Shown piece after piece: positions 1-7,924 of a DNA stretch of 64,000 bases. Position numbers and translations under genes: made by a program. The notes under the pieces are model-generated. The model saw only the letters and a program-made list of their open reading frames with translations, searched no databases and was not told the DNA's origin. Position 1 is the first letter of the stretch, and each line of letters begins with the position of its first letter. Origin of the DNA: Streptomyces sp. NBC_00690 (GTDB lineage: Bacteria; Actinomycetota; Actinomycetes; Streptomycetales; Streptomycetaceae); NCBI RefSeq assembly GCF_036226685.1, contig NZ_CP109009.1, forward strand, positions 4,712,001-4,776,000, written 5' to 3'.

Positions 1-360
1 GAACCAGCGGGGCTCGCCGGTGTACCGGAGCTGGTGTTGCACGATGTCTACTTGGAGGTCCAGGCCGCTGCCGCGGCGGATCTTGTCACGGAGAAGCTTC
101 GCGTCGTAGGAGAGTTCCTCAGTGAGGCCGACTGGTACCCAGGTTTTGTCCTGTACCCCGATCACCAGGTAGCCGCCGCTTGTGTTTTTCATGGCCAGCG
201 CGTCCCTGGTGAAGGTTGCGATCCCGTAGTCGTTGTCTAGGTGCAGTGCCTGCTTGAAGTCCAGCCACTCGCACTCGCCGCGACAGTCGATGAGGTACTT
301 CAGCGCGTCAAGGCTGAGGTCGCCCTCGCGCACCATTCTCTCGATCTTGGACAGGTTCAC
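1..360 (-). CDS. AlbA_2 (Schlafen-type) domain protein, N-terminal part, cut by window edge
   Basis: A GTG start at 360 is preceded by AAGGAG at good spacing and opens a frame of 120 codons without a stop to the left edge. The product has the pattern of the Schlafen AlbA_2 fold: an E-x-x-x-LDFK-x-AL segment near residues 33-40, then T-x-DALAMKNTSGGYLVIGV near residues 53-70. Family members bind nucleic acid or ATP, and many act as regulators or defence components. The C-terminal half, which would decide the subtype, is outside the window. The gene is divergent from the integrase relic on its right, so it may be island cargo. The domain call is fairly sure; the function is not. Confidence 0.7.
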   Translation of the reverse strand, partial: MNLSKIERMVREGDLSLDALKYLIDCRGECEWLDFKQALHLDNDYGIATFTRDALAMKNTSGGYLVIGVQDKTWVPVGLTEELSYDAKLLRDKIRRGSGLDLQVDIVQHQLRYTGEPRWF

Positions 361-678
361 GCTGCCGCTCCTTCCCGCTCGGAGCGAGCAGCGTACTGCC
401 TGTACTCCGGTCCAAGTGTGTCGAGTTGGGGTGCGCGCACCATCGCTGACTCCAGCTCTGCATCCCTTGCCGGACCTGCAAGATCAATCGTGATGCGGCA
501 GTGAGATTTCGTGGTTGGCCATGTATCTGCCTGGCCGTGGTGCCGTCGGAGGTTGCCCGTTTTGATGCGCCTTGCACCGCGCGCTCACTGAGGAGTTGTG
601 CCAACGGCTGTTGCGTATTGATGCCTTACTTGGCCTTGGTGGGCTGGATCTGGACGAGAGCACGTCGTCGCGTGTACG
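361..678. other. Intergenic, no gene seen
   Basis: I see no convincing gene here. Open frames on both strands lack ribosome binding sites and Streptomyces-like codon use. The stretch lies between the divergent AlbA_2 gene and the integrase relic and is probably eroded mobile-element DNA plus the AlbA_2 promoter. Confidence 0.5.
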
Positions 679-1089
679 AGAATCGCCACGGTGGAACAGG
701 TGGACGCAAGGACCGATCTACTCGTACCGCGATGGCGGCTGATGGTTCTTCCCGGCGCGTACGGGCCGATGCGCCCGGAGGAACTGTCGGAGCTCCGGCG
801 CCGGGGCGTCGACCTGGACGAGCTGACGATCCGGCTACGGATGGCGGCTCCGGAGCTGATGAGCGGGAAGCAGGCGGAGGGGCCGACGAAGTCCGAAGCC
901 GGTACGCGTGTGGTGGTCCTGCCCGGCTCCCTGCGCGAATGACCTGGGACCGGAGCGGGCTGCCGGATGGCTTCCGCTTCTACGATCTTCGGCACACGGG
1001 GCACACCCTGTCGACGCGGTCGGGCGCGACGCTCAAGGACACGATGGTTCGGGCCGAGGGCAATCTGGATCGCGGCGTTCTGATCTTGC
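679..1089 (+). pseudogene. Tyrosine recombinase (integrase) relic
   Basis: Two reading frames together resemble the catalytic part of the intact integrase at 19138-20337. The first (to the stop at 940-942) has RWRLMVLPGA, then MRPEELSELRR with the box I arginine, then AAPEL. After that stop, a frame with GLPDGFRFYDLRHTGHTL and LKDTMVRA carries the box II region. About 40 residues between these blocks are missing. The segment with the nucleophilic tyrosine is replaced by unrelated sequence. The N-terminal half is also gone. It is a dead gene, related to but clearly diverged from the active integrase, and it points the same way. It sits just beyond the 3' end of the lanthipeptide operon, suggesting earlier integration events at this island. 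Confidence 0.8.
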
Positions 1090-1226
1090 TGGGCCCTGGT
1101 GAGCAGACCGCCCCACTCGGCGATTTCCTGGCGGGCACGCTCCTCGCGCGATTGGAGCGGCGGCACCCTTGCAGTCCAGCGCGAGCCCCACCAGATCTCG
1201 GCAACGCCGGGACACCGACGGCCGAA

Positions 1227-2207
1227 CTACTCGCCAAGGATTGTGGTCCTTGCTGCTCGTGCCATGGCGCTCTGTTGAGGCCCAGGTAGCCCCGTTCGGT
1301 TCCAGTGGAACAGGACATGCCGTTCTGTGATGTCTCGTATGCCTCGTTCGAGGTAGTTGGTGCGGGCGGCCTCGCCTAGCTGCTTCCCAGCGCTGTGGAA
1401 GGCTTCGAACCATGACGACAGGTCTGCGAGCGGCCCACCGGCTTTGAGGAGACTGCTGTCGCGCCCTACGTCGAGGGCCAACAGCTTCAGCAGATCGGGC
1501 TTCATCGCGCGGAGCCGATTCAGCGGTGTGTTGGGTGCGAGCGGTCGGCGGCGCTCCACGTTGTGCCAGATGTCGCCTTGCTCGGACCACTCCTGGCCCG
1601 CCCCGCGCATGAGGGTGCTGAGGAGTAAAAGGGAGAGTTCTTTCCGGCCAAGGGGAAGCGTCGCTTGGCCGGAATGGCGACTGATGTATGTCAGTATCTC
1701 GCGGCTGTCTGCGTGGAAGAGGTGGTGGGCGATGTCGATACCTGCAGGTCCGCCGAGCACGTAGGTTTCGGGTTCGTAGATCGACTCCTGCCAGCGGTCG
1801 GCGGCGCCTTGGGCGGCCATGGCGTCGAACTCCTCCGTCATGAGGTTCTGTACTGCGCTGACAGAGGCCGAGGGGCCGGGCCGGATGCGAAAACGCCAGC
1901 AGGGAAACTTGCGCACGAACCACCACGCAGCGATGGTGCCTTCGGCCTCTGCCTGCTGGAACACCGGCCAGAGATGGGTGATGACGGACTGCTCCGCTGT
2001 GTGCCAATCCCGGAACTGGACGTACACCTGGAGCCAGTCGGGCTGGGTGCTGGCGTCGAGGGCGGCCCGGCCGGCGGATTGGTAGACGTCGATCGCCTCT
2101 TCGAGGCGACGCACATCCAGGGAGGCGTCGGCTGCGGCCTTGGAGACAGGGGTTCCACCGAGAACGGCGTGTATGGCTCGTTCGATCTTCCCGGCTGAAC
2201 TGTGCAT
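1227..2207 (-). CDS. Stand-alone SpaB_C / thiopeptide-type bacteriocin biosynthesis domain protein
   Basis: The 326-residue protein starts at ATG 2207 behind GAGGAGG. Its middle has QPDWLQVYVQF, then AAWWFVRKFPCWRFRIRP, which resembles the WWFVRYRDPNPHLRLRF segment of the adjacent LanB, followed by YEPETYVLGG. This is the SpaB C-terminal fold, which eliminates glutamate from glutamylated Ser/Thr in split dehydratases or does another late step such as cyclisation in thiopeptide systems. It is the last gene of the operon, 21 bp after lanC. Because the LanB here already carries such a domain, this copy is either a second elimination enzyme or has a new role. Family call is good; exact reaction is open. 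Confidence 0.85.
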   Translation of the reverse strand: MHSSAGKIERAIHAVLGGTPVSKAAADASLDVRRLEEAIDVYQSAGRAALDASTQPDWLQVYVQFRDWHTAEQSVITHLWPVFQQAEAEGTIAAWWFVRKFPCWRFRIRPGPSASVSAVQNLMTEEFDAMAAQGAADRWQESIYEPETYVLGGPAGIDIAHHLFHADSREILTYISRHSGQATLPLGRKELSLLLLSTLMRGAGQEWSEQGDIWHNVERRRPLAPNTPLNRLRAMKPDLLKLLALDVGRDSSLLKAGGPLADLSSWFEAFHSAGKQLGEAARTNYLERGIRDITERHVLFHWNRTGLPGPQQSAMARAARTTILGE

Positions 2208-2228
2208 GTGGGCCTCCTCGTGGGAGCG

Positions 2229-3389
2229 TCAGGTGATCAGGAGGCTGGCGTCCCACACGGAGGCCGGGATGCCGCCGTTTGCGGACGCTTCGAGGGCGAG
2301 TGCCGCTCCGGTTGGGCCGCCCAGGAAGCCGTTTTCGCGGGTCGGGTCTTGGGCGAGTAGCTGATTTCGGAGCTGGGCGAGGGCCGTAGTGAAGATGCCG
2401 GATGGGGCGTCCTGGGCGGCGCGGTGGGTGATTTGGAGGAGGCCGGCTGTCCCGTGGCAGAGGCCGGACTCCTGGACCCGGGCCATCTGGACGGGGTCGG
2501 TCAGGCAGCGGAGGAGGGCGTCCTCGGCCATGCGCTGGCGTTCGGTTTCCTGGAGGGCGAGAGCGGCGAGTTGTTGGGCACGGGCGAGGCCGGGAGTGGC
2601 GTAGCACCAGGACGGTGGGGCCGGCTCGGGCTGGAGGAGGGTGCCGGTGTGCTGCTCGGGGAGTGTGATCCAGCGTGGCCACCACAGACCCGTGGTGTCT
2701 TCTCGACGGAGGCCGTCCAGCCAGGCGCAGATTCTGGTCATGGCCTCGACGTGGCCTTCGACGGTGATGCCATGGCGTTTGGAAAGGGCGAGGAGCGCCA
2801 AGGGGCCGGCGATGCCGTGGGCCATGCCGACGTTCGCGTGGCCGTCGCAGAACAGGTCCGAGGGGGTTGTGGTGGGGCCGTGGTTCACCCACCAGCCGGG
2901 GAGCTGGGCTGGGTCGCCGGCGAGGGGCTGGACCAGTCGGACGAGGTAGGAGAGCACGCCTTGAAGCTGCGGGCCGAGGGGGTCGCGGCGGAGCCAGTAG
3001 GCGCCCAGGCCGGTCAGCCCGTACAGCACGTCGAACTCGGTGGCTTGGGGTCGCTCACCCCGATCGATCCGAGCGTTCGCCATGGTCAAGCGGCGGTCCG
3101 TGACTGCGGCGACGCTGGCGTCCAGGGTGTGGAGAGCGCCCGCGTACCGGTCGGTGCCGGCGGCGGCCGTGTGGAGGACGAAGGCGACGGCGGGTGCTCC
3201 GAAGAAGAGGGAGGCGTCGTCCCCAGCGAGGAGACCGTGGGCGGTGACGGTACGGAGAATGCTGTGGACGTCGTCCCAGGTGCCAATGCCGCTGTGGGCT
3301 CGTTCGATGAGGAGCAGAGCTTCTCCGGCCGCGCCTCGGGACAGTGATTGGGAGCGGGCCGCTCCTTCCGTCGACCTGGCGGTGTTCAC
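2229..3389 (-). CDS. lanC: Lanthionine synthetase C-like cyclase (LanC)
   Basis: The likely start is GTG 3389, preceded by GGGAGG and overlapping the lanB stop as GTGA; this gives 386 residues. Longer upstream starts run into lanB. LanC landmarks are present in order: GMAHGIAGPLALL, SWCYATPG with the first zinc cysteine, and SGLCHGTAG with the Cys-His zinc pair near the C-terminus. LanC enzymes use zinc to activate precursor cysteines for Michael addition onto dehydroalanine or dehydrobutyrine, closing (methyl)lanthionine rings. The overlap implies translational coupling with the dehydratase. The enzyme would act in the cytoplasm on the peptide encoded at 6447-6608. Confidence 0.92.
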   Translation of the reverse strand: MNTARSTEGAARSQSLSRGAAGEALLLIERAHSGIGTWDDVHSILRTVTAHGLLAGDDASLFFGAPAVAFVLHTAAAGTDRYAGALHTLDASVAAVTDRRLTMANARIDRGERPQATEFDVLYGLTGLGAYWLRRDPLGPQLQGVLSYLVRLVQPLAGDPAQLPGWWVNHGPTTTPSDLFCDGHANVGMAHGIAGPLALLALSKRHGITVEGHVEAMTRICAWLDGLRREDTTGLWWPRWITLPEQHTGTLLQPEPAPPSWCYATPGLARAQQLAALALQETERQRMAEDALLRCLTDPVQMARVQESGLCHGTAGLLQITHRAAQDAPSGIFTTALAQLRNQLLAQDPTRENGFLGGPTGAALALEASANGGIPASVWDASLLIT

Positions 3390-6379
3390 GGCGTGCCTCC
3401 CTTCCGTTGAGCGAGCCAGGAGAGAGCAACGGCGCGCGCGAGGCGACGGCACTCGCTCTCGCACTCCTCGTCAATGCCGATAGCCCGGATGTGGTGCATG
3501 TGGAGCAGGGACGCAAGCACGGAGTCCGGGTCGTGGTCGGTGGATGCGTCGAGCTGGGATCGGTAGGAGATCAGGACGGCCCCACGGTGGGTCCACGCTG
3601 AGGTCACCGCGGCCGGGGTATTGCCAGGGGCGGCGAGGTGCAGGACCTCTCCGAGGACGGCGCGGGGAAGAGCCGGCCCAGGCACTCGGTCGGTGTGGTC
3701 GGTCAGCCAGCGCATCCCGGCCTCGGTGCTGCCGGTGAAGGCGCTAGCCAGGTCGACGAGGCTCGCGGCGGTTGCCGCCTGTGGATGGAGACCGTGTTCG
3801 GGGGTGAGCTGCGCGATCACGGCGGCGGAGTCGGCTGCGAAGACTGCTTCGGCTGCGGACATGGTCGGGCCAGCACCGTAGCGGCCGGTCTCGTGGAAGT
3901 AGGTGTCCCACTGGAGACGGTTGAGCAGGCCGTCTTGTCGCAGCGCCTCGGCCCAGGCGGCGACGCGTTCGGCGGTCGCACCGAAGTCCTTCGCTCCGGA
4001 GAGGCGGAAACGGAGGCGTAGATGCGGGTTCGGGTCGCGGTAGCGCACGAACCACCACTCGGGCGGGTCCGGCCACGTCTCGAAGAGCCGGGGCAGGTGC
4101 GCTACCAGGAGGGAGGTGAAGCGATCCGGGTGGGCGTACAGCTTGGCGTAGGCCCAAGGGCTGCTTCCTGGGAGGTGCCCGTGGGAGCTGCTGACCGTTC
4201 CGGCGGCAGGGGGAGGAGTGGGTGCCTGGGTGGAGGCGAGCGCCAGGGTTATCTCGTGGGCGCGTCCGCCGAACCATCCGTACGCGGTCGGCTCCGGTGC
4301 CTCATACAGGGTGGCGTGGCCGGTGCGGCCTAGCTCATCCCTCACGAGCTGGAGATGGCTCTCCGTGTTCAGGTCCACGTGCAGACGCTGGTCGGAGTCC
4401 CCGAGGCAGACGGTCTCCGGTAGGCCGTACCGGGCTCGCCAGGAGTTGCCGTCGACCAGATCCTGTGTGGTCACTCGCCACCGCGCGGCGGAGAGCACGG
4501 TGCGGCCGTAGCGAATGCGGGGGAGGTACGGGAGGCGGTTGGCGGCTCCCCAGGAGAAGGGGGACAGGACGGCGGCGTGGGAGCGGGGAAGCTCGGAGAG
4601 GAAGCGCGCCAGGGGGTGGGTGACGTTGGTCAGCTGCACCGCGTTGAGCAGGGCGGGTTCGACGGCTCGGCCGCGGGAGAGTGAGACGAGGCGCAGGCCC
4701 TGGATGTCGCCTCGTACGGCCAGGTCGTCCAAGGGGAGTCCGGGCCGGTGCTCGGCGAGGGAGATCACCGCCGGAAGGACCTCGGGTGTCCTGCCGACGT
4801 TCTCGGTGCGTGGCCACAGCGGTGGACTGGATACCTGGGCTCGCAGCGCGCCGACGGTGAGCGTGGGCAGCGTCGAGTATGTGGTGGCTACGCGGTCGCG
4901 GTCCATTCCGTCGAGGAGGTCGAGGAAGCGTCCGGTGACGGTCCCGGCTCCGAGAGAGAGCCCCTTCAATACGAGCCGGAAGTCGCCGCTGTTCAGCGCG
5001 GCGCGGGTCGGAGCGTGGACGTGAAAGGACAGTTCGGTGTGGGGAGGCAGTTCGGCTGGAGTGCCGACCGATAGTCGGCCGAGGTCGTGGTCGGTGAGCA
5101 CGACCTCGCGGGCTCCCTCGGCGGTGGCCCGTTGCACCAGAGCGAGGAGTTGCTCGTCCTGATCGGTCAGGTGCGGGGCGGGCTTCTCCAGCAGCGATCC
5201 GCGGTATCCGGCGGGGAAGCCGAGCCCCCGGGTCGGATCGATGAGTTCCCGTACGGGGACGAGGGCGCCTGGCCCGTACCGTTCCAGGAATCTGCCGAGG
5301 TAGTCGCGCCACACGGGCGGCCCCGATGGCAAGGGGCTCAGACGGACGATGGCCCCCATCGCCTGCTCTGCCTCTCGCGCCACCTCCAGGGGAAGGACGA
5401 CATCGCAGTCCAGCCGGAGATCGACGGCCAGCGGCTGCTCCACGACATGGCTCAGGGACGTCATCCGCTCGGTGACGGACGCCCGGACAGCGGATCGTGC
5501 GGCAGGCGCGACGCGGTTGTGGCGTGCGAGCGCCTCCTGGATCTCGTAGAGGTGACGGACCGGCTCTTCCACCTCGGGGATGGTGTGCGCCCGTACGGTG
5601 ATCAGTTGTTCCGTCACATGACCGAGCGCGTCCGTGACCGTCATCGGCGACCGCAGGCTGGTGATCAGTACGCGACGGGCGACGAGTTCGTTGAGCAGCT
5701 CGTCGACCGTCGTGGCCGGTACTCCGGGATACTCGGCGGCGATCTTCTCCGCCAGGGTGCCCACAAGCAGCGGTGACCGGGCGGCGTTCAGAGCGATATC
5801 GACGGCCCTGGTGTGGCGCAGGCTCACCTCGGCGGGCCCGTCCCCCTGCCCTTGAGGCTGCTGCTGGTGAGGCACGACGAGCTGCCCGTCACGTACGAGG
5901 CAGGTGTTGTCCGCCAAGACCGGCAGACGGCGCAGCAGCTCGGGGCACGACTCCAAGGAGGTGATCACGTCCGACAGCCAGACGGCGTCGGCCCGTGCGA
6001 CGGCCTGGTGCTGATCGCCCCAGCGCAACGAGGTCTCGGCACCGAAACGGGCGGGGGCGACGCCGGCGAAGAGGCCGAAGGGGGTGGCCCGGTGCCGCAT
6101 CCGCAGGAGGTAGCGGGCGAGGGACATCCCGGCCTTGCGGATCTGGCGTGGCCTTTCGATCTCACCCGCCCGTATCGCACGTAACCGGCGGGCGAGAAGA
6201 GGGCTCGCCACTTCGATGGCCTCCGCTACCGGCCCCTCGGACCAGGCGGTGGTCAGCCAGTCCCGCCACTGGTCCCTGTCCGCAGGCGTGTTGCCCTGTG
6301 CGTCTGGCCACGGCGACAGTTCCAATCCGTCCTGGTACACGGCGGCGCGGATCAGCGCGGCATCTGTGGAGTGGTACAA
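3386..6379 (-). CDS. lanB: Full-length lantibiotic dehydratase (LanB)
   Basis: This is a class I dehydratase of about 997 residues that glutamylates Ser/Thr of the precursor with glutamyl-tRNA and then eliminates glutamate. The N-terminal part has the typical opening (YHSTDAALIRAAVY) and the conserved RHRATPFGLFAGV block. The C-terminal 300 residues form a fused SpaB_C domain (SPWAYAKLYAHPDRFTSLL, WWFVRYRDPNPHLRLRF). I choose TTG 6379 as start: GGGGAGG lies just upstream, the product then starts like known LanB proteins, and the earlier in-frame GTG 6436 lies inside a strong hairpin. The stop overlaps lanC (GTGA). The protein is unusual only in being accompanied by a second SpaB_C protein. 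Confidence 0.93.
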   Translation of the reverse strand: MYHSTDAALIRAAVYQDGLELSPWPDAQGNTPADRDQWRDWLTTAWSEGPVAEAIEVASPLLARRLRAIRAGEIERPRQIRKAGMSLARYLLRMRHRATPFGLFAGVAPARFGAETSLRWGDQHQAVARADAVWLSDVITSLESCPELLRRLPVLADNTCLVRDGQLVVPHQQQPQGQGDGPAEVSLRHTRAVDIALNAARSPLLVGTLAEKIAAEYPGVPATTVDELLNELVARRVLITSLRSPMTVTDALGHVTEQLITVRAHTIPEVEEPVRHLYEIQEALARHNRVAPAARSAVRASVTERMTSLSHVVEQPLAVDLRLDCDVVLPLEVAREAEQAMGAIVRLSPLPSGPPVWRDYLGRFLERYGPGALVPVRELIDPTRGLGFPAGYRGSLLEKPAPHLTDQDEQLLALVQRATAEGAREVVLTDHDLGRLSVGTPAELPPHTELSFHVHAPTRAALNSGDFRLVLKGLSLGAGTVTGRFLDLLDGMDRDRVATTYSTLPTLTVGALRAQVSSPPLWPRTENVGRTPEVLPAVISLAEHRPGLPLDDLAVRGDIQGLRLVSLSRGRAVEPALLNAVQLTNVTHPLARFLSELPRSHAAVLSPFSWGAANRLPYLPRIRYGRTVLSAARWRVTTQDLVDGNSWRARYGLPETVCLGDSDQRLHVDLNTESHLQLVRDELGRTGHATLYEAPEPTAYGWFGGRAHEITLALASTQAPTPPPAAGTVSSSHGHLPGSSPWAYAKLYAHPDRFTSLLVAHLPRLFETWPDPPEWWFVRYRDPNPHLRLRFRLSGAKDFGATAERVAAWAEALRQDGLLNRLQWDTYFHETGRYGAGPTMSAAEAVFAADSAAVIAQLTPEHGLHPQAATAASLVDLASAFTGSTEAGMRWLTDHTDRVPGPALPRAVLGEVLHLAAPGNTPAAVTSAWTHRGAVLISYRSQLDASTDHDPDSVLASLLHMHHIRAIGIDEECESECRRLARAVALSWLAQRKGGTP

Positions 6380-6403
6380 ACGTCCTCCCCTCAGGGGTGC
6401 GGG

Positions 6404-6441
6404 GGCCGGTGCCCGAGCCTCACGAGACTCGGGCACCGGCC
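6404..6441 (-). promoter_or_regulatory. Perfect 14-bp stem-loop between precursor and lanB
   Basis: The arms 6404-6417 and 6428-6441 are perfect inverted repeats with a 10-base loop, starting 6 bases after the precursor stop and ending 25 bases before the proposed lanB start. No T-tract follows on the minus strand, so it is more likely a partial terminator or an mRNA-stabilising hairpin. Such hairpins commonly keep lanthipeptide precursor mRNA in excess over the enzyme genes. Confidence 0.75.
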
Positions 6442-6446
6442 GGGTG

Positions 6447-6608
6447 TCAGCCGTTCAAGCAAGTGCTGTTGGAGCAGGCGCTCTCACAGGTGCTGGTGCA
6501 GTTGTCGCTGGTGTCGTTCATCAGCTCGGGGATGATCCGGCCCTGCGCGACGATGCTGATGTCCAAGTCGAAGTCCGACGGGGACAGCGCAGTGGTGCTT
6601 GCTTCCAT
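6447..6608 (-). CDS. lanA: FxLD-family lanthipeptide precursor peptide
   Basis: ATG 6608 follows a GAAGGGA ribosome site and encodes 53 residues. The leader carries the motif FDLDI at residues 13-17, the signature of FxLD lanthipeptides and equivalent to the FNLD box bound by LanB and LanC. The C-terminal half is hydrophilic and rich in ring-forming residues: cysteines at 37, 41, 45 and 50, and Ser/Thr at 33, 34, 38, 39, 40, 43, 46, 48 and 49. Asp32 and Asp35 are candidate targets for the encoded methyltransferase, which in related systems methylates an Asp and leads to isoaspartate. The leader cleavage site is not evident, and no dedicated protease or transporter gene is nearby. Confidence 0.92.
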   Translation of the reverse strand: MEASTTALSPSDFDLDISIVAQGRIIPELMNDTSDNCTSTCESACSNSTCLNG

Positions 6609-6673
6609 CTCGGGGTTCCCTTCTTTCAGACGGGTGGTGCTGGGCTTCCTGTCCTCACAGCCTGGATCGGCTG

Positions 6674-7924
6674 TCAGGGCCAGGAGATCGTGACCCGCGT
6701 GTGCCGCTTGTCGATCACGCGGCCGGCGGGGAGAAGGTCGTCGGCTGTTGCCGCGGGGAACGCCTCGATGCGCGCCCGGTCGGTACGGTGCTCGCGGTCC
6801 CAGGTCTGGATCTCCTCGGCCAGGCGCTGCGCGACCTTGCTGGCGTCGGGACCGTGCCCATACACCCCGAACTCGAACAGGGTTCGTTCCTCGCTCGTCG
6901 GTCGTACGGTCCGGTAGGCGAAGCTGTCGCCGTCGACGAGCGTGGCGACGCCGATCGGGGAGACGGAGGCGACGATGCCGCGTTCGCGGGCACCCAGCTT
7001 GGCGCTGAGGAGCGTGAAGCCGTCCAAGGCGGTGGCCAGCCACAGATCCAGGTTGTCGTTCGACTCGAAACCGCCGATGGTCACGCCCGTCCACACCTCG
7101 GTGCGCGGCTGGTGCAGGGCGTCCCGGAGGCGGCCCCCGTTCACCTGCTGACCGTCGTCCAGCTTCAGCGCGACCTCCGCGCCCTCCTCGTCATGGAGGG
7201 GAACGAGCCGCATCCGGTTCTCGCCGACACCCTGCATCGGCACGAAGCCGCACAGCTCGTACTCCCGGCTGACGAGACGGTCGCCGACCCGGTTGAAGGC
7301 GACCGACCGGGTCAGGCCGCGCATCCGCAGGGGCACGACGATCCGTCCGCCCTCGGCGAGCTGGTCCACCCACGCGGGCGGGATGTCCCAGGCCCCGACG
7401 GTGACGATGATCTTGTCGTACGGTGCGTGCTTCGGAACGCCGCCTTCGCCGTCGGCCAGGACGACGTTGACCCGCTCGTACCCGGCCTCGGTGAGGAACC
7501 GTTCGGCGCGGGCGGTGATGTCCGGGTCGATGTCCGCCGTGGTGACCTCGCCGGACTCGCCGACCAGCTCGGCGATGTACGCGGCGTTCAAGCCTCCGGA
7601 ACCGATCTCCAGGACACGGTCACCAGGGCCGATCTCCGCCTGCTCCAGCATCAGGGCCTGCACCCGCGAGGCGGAGACCGAGCTGATGTGGACGCCGTCC
7701 TTGTCCTTCTTGGTGATCACCGCGTACTCGGCGGCGTACGCCTTCTCCAGCGGCACCTCGGGCGCGAAGACGTGGCGCGGGACCTTCCGGAGCGCGGCCT
7801 CGACGCCGGGGGTACGGACGGCCTCCAGCTCCCGCAGTTTCTCGATCATCTCCTCGCGAAGTTGCTCGATGCTGGTGGCGGACTGGCCTTCGCCGGGTTC
7901 CGTCGTACGGGACAGGTCGGTCAC
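6674..7924 (-). CDS. FxLD-system PIMT-like methyltransferase (LanS-type)
   Basis: GTG 7924 is preceded by AAAGGAGA at ideal spacing, giving 416 residues; upstream in-frame starts lack such a site. Residues about 25-230 form a protein-L-isoaspartate O-methyltransferase domain with the SAM-binding motif RVLEIGSGGLNAAY and PRHVFAPE upstream. The C-terminal 180 residues are the extension typical of the methyltransferase, FxLD system family. Related lanthipeptide enzymes such as OlvSA methylate an Asp side chain of the modified peptide, which collapses to a succinimide and gives isoaspartate, a beta-amino acid. The gene lies 65 bp upstream of the precursor. It overlaps the preceding short ORF by GTGA. 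Confidence 0.9.
   Translation of the reverse strand: MTDLSRTTEPGEGQSATSIEQLREEMIEKLRELEAVRTPGVEAALRKVPRHVFAPEVPLEKAYAAEYAVITKKDKDGVHISSVSASRVQALMLEQAEIGPGDRVLEIGSGGLNAAYIAELVGESGEVTTADIDPDITARAERFLTEAGYERVNVVLADGEGGVPKHAPYDKIIVTVGAWDIPPAWVDQLAEGGRIVVPLRMRGLTRSVAFNRVGDRLVSREYELCGFVPMQGVGENRMRLVPLHDEEGAEVALKLDDGQQVNGGRLRDALHQPRTEVWTGVTIGGFESNDNLDLWLATALDGFTLLSAKLGARERGIVASVSPIGVATLVDGDSFAYRTVRPTSEERTLFEFGVYGHGPDASKVAQRLAEEIQTWDREHRTDRARIEAFPAATADDLLPAGRVIDKRHTRVTISWP

Noticed and set aside
661..700. Possible att fragment (ACGAGAATCG shared with the tRNA-Gly gene)
   Set aside because: Only 10 bases match and the segment is part of the integrase relic; chance is sufficient.
1033..2892. 619-codon minus-strand open frame
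   Set aside because: It is Arg/Pro-rich and runs in another frame of the same strand through the SpaB_C and LanC genes, whose own frames carry clear domains and ribosome sites.
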